Assembly: GCA_026396355.1 (NCBI GenBank)
Contig: JAPLWY010000072.1
Coordinates: 6,011 to 12,507 of the forward strand
Length of the DNA: 6,497 nucleotides
Direction of reading: 5' to 3'
Source: Microcaldota archaeon
GTDB taxonomy: Archaea; Micrarchaeota; Micrarchaeia; Anstonellales; Anstonellaceae
Shown in pieces: positions 5,203 to 6,497 of the stretch. The notes under the pieces were generated by a model. The model made no database searches. It saw only the letters and a list, made by a program, of their open reading frames with translations, and was not told where the DNA came from. Position 1 is the stretch's first letter. Each line of letters starts with the position of its first letter. A program made the position numbers and the translations under genes.

Positions 5203-6497
5203 CTTGGAGTGTGCTTTTGCGTTCTTTTCCTTGCGCACCTTTATGCGCGCTTTCCCTGCTTTGCCAGGCTTCATGCGCGGCTTTATGCGCGTTTTTTTAG
5301 AAATAGCCTTCTTTTCAACTTTCTTTGCTGCGCTCTTCCTTGCTTTTCTTGGCGCGCGCTTGAGGGAAATCCCGACACGGACCGGGCGCGAGAGCGGCTT
5401 TGCGGAAACGTGCTCGGTTTTCCTGCCCACCACCTGCGCAATCATCTGCGCGACCTTGCTCTCCTCTGCCTCAAGCTCGTTCAAGCCCTCGAATGTCTGC
5501 GCGCGAAGCCCGTATTGGCCTGCATCGGCAACTGAGGGCAATTGCCCTTCTTCCTTTGCCGCAATCTTCTGCCCCTCGTCAATCAATTCATCCAGCCTCT
5601 GTCTTGCGCCTGCAATGCGCGAGTCAAGGTCTGCTTCAGTTGCCTTTGCCTGGTTGAGCTCGAATGTGTAGCTGCCTGAGAGCATGCGAAGCTCGCGAAG
5701 GTATTTTTGCACAAAGCGGGACTCGACCGAGTCGCGCAAAAGCTCGAACTCGGCATTGCCGTTCTTCACGTAATCGTCAATCTCCTGCATCTTTGCCTCG
5801 TATTCGTCCTTCATCGAGCCTGCCCATTCGCGCACGTGCCTTATCTGCCCTACCTGGCTCTCGATATTGGTGAGCACGCCCTTTGTGGAGGAGATTTCGC
5901 GCTTCATGCCATCCACTTCTTCTGCAATCTCGGAGCGCAGTTTTGCAAGTTCAGTCGCGTATTTCTCGGCAGACTCCAATTTCTCTGCCTGCTCTGCAAG
6001 CAGGCTTCGCGCTGCTGAAACCTGGTATGAGATTTCGCCTTCCTGCACATCAATGCGCTCAAGCGTGTTTTTCAGCTCCACTGTTTTTGCCGAGTGGCCT
6101 GAGATTTCGTGCCTGCACTGCTCTGCAAGCTCTTCCAGCTTTGAAATTTCGTCAGCAAGCTCAATTCCCGCCTGTTCCACCAAGGCAGATGCCTCGTCGT
6201 ATGCCTTTCTCATCTGGCTGTGAGCATTAATTGTTGATGATTGTATCTTCTCAACCGCGCCAACTTTCATGGGAAGGTCTGAAGCGCGCTTTTGCAGCCC
6301 GAAAACCCCGTTCTCAATCTTCACTATCCTGTCGCTTATTGTTTCTATTTCAGACTCCAGCCTGCGCTGCATTGGCAAGTAGTGCTCGTTCAGCAATTGT
6401 TCTTTTTGCGAGCGCAAAACCTCTACTTCGCGCGCCTGCTTTTCTATTTTGCGAAGCTGGCGCTCCATTCTTTCGGAAAACTTGACAGAAGTCTCAG
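5185..6497 (-). CDS. Coiled-coil protein with Lys/Arg-rich C-terminal tail (N-terminus outside window)
   Basis: From the first in-window ATG (6468) the protein has 427 residues. That ATG has no SD box, and the frame continues open with coding-like residues (ETSVKFSER) to the right edge, so the gene is probably longer. Residues about 1-65, 85-260 and 270-305 are long, charged, heptad-like helices rich in Glu, Lys, Leu and Ala, interrupted near 66-80 and 262-272. A less regular segment follows (306-350). Residues 357-427 form a basic tail with 32 Lys/Arg and only two acidic residues, including SAAKKVEKKAISKK and ending SKKKGRR. Such tails usually bind nucleic acid, as in histone H1-like proteins, so a structural or DNA/RNA-associated role is plausible but inferred. 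There is no signal peptide or membrane span in the visible part. I do not recognise a named family. SMC-type ATPase heads are not visible. Confidence 0.82.
   Translation of the reverse strand, partial: ETSVKFSERMERQLRKIEKQAREVEVLRSQKEQLLNEHYLPMQRRLESEIETISDRIVKIENGVFGLQKRASDLPMKVGAVEKIQSSTINAHSQMRKAYDEASALVEQAGIELADEISKLEELAEQCRHEISGHSAKTVELKNTLERIDVQEGEISYQVSAARSLLAEQAEKLESAEKYATELAKLRSEIAEEVDGMKREISSTKGVLTNIESQVGQIRHVREWAGSMKDEYEAKMQEIDDYVKNGNAEFELLRDSVESRFVQKYLRELRMLSGSYTFELNQAKATEADLDSRIAGARQRLDELIDEGQKIAAKEEGQLPSVADAGQYGLRAQTFEGLNELEAEESKVAQMIAQVVGRKTEHVSAKPLSRPVRVGISLKRAPRKARKSAAKKVEKKAISKKTRIKPRMKPGKAGKARIKVRKEKNAKAHSKKKGRR

Noticed and set aside
5156..5671. 171-codon plus-strand frame opposite the coiled-coil gene
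   Set aside because: Its Phe/Ala-rich start is the reverse of the Lys/Arg-rich tail, and it lacks an SD box.
5994..6008. CTGCAAGCAGG in the coiled-coil gene, also present in the uL1 leader
   Set aside because: The shared stretch is short and partly palindromic, and it lies within ordinary coding sequence; chance is the simplest explanation.

Overview
The window looks archaeal. Its core is the ribosomal stalk operon uL1-uL10(P0)-L12(P1), with archaeal-type proteins: a P0-type uL10, and an L12 with an Ala-rich hinge, a Lys/Glu-rich stretch and a terminal GLASLFG. Gene starts carry Shine-Dalgarno (SD) boxes of the GGAGG/GGTGG type, and TATA-like elements lie where archaeal promoters need them. 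Base composition is fairly balanced and the genes are tightly packed. A small-genome archaeon, perhaps DPANN-like, is possible, but that placement is an inference and no lineage can be fixed from this window.

Layout, left to right. (1) 1-438, minus strand: the N-terminal 146 codons of an unrecognised protein, cut by the left edge. (2) 576-1889, minus: a 437-residue, mostly helical protein with HEAT-like helix pairs, function unknown. Genes 1 and 2 are each preceded by almost the same 50-bp block holding a TATA-like box and an SD box. (3) 1955-2728, minus: a metallo-beta-lactamase-fold protein of the COG1237 / MJ0301-like type. (4) 2815-4714, minus: the uL1-uL10-L12 operon, with 11-nt gaps between genes and an inverted-repeat-rich leader in front of uL1. 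(5) 4949-5149, plus: a 66-residue protein with two membrane segments, divergent from uL1. (6) 5185-6497, minus: a long coiled-coil protein with a strongly basic C-terminal tail. Its reading frame is open to the right edge, so its N-terminus probably lies outside the window.

The three stalk genes act together: uL1 forms the L1 stalk, and uL10 with L12 dimers forms the P-stalk that recruits translational GTPases. The other genes are separate transcription units by position. The two left-hand unknown genes are linked only by their shared upstream block, which suggests common control. The most useful leads are this duplicated promoter cassette, a uL10 that lacks the usual C-terminal factor-binding tail while L12 keeps it, the structured uL1 leader, and the coiled-coil/basic-tail protein. 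I found no RNA gene, CRISPR array, insertion sequence or other mobile element.
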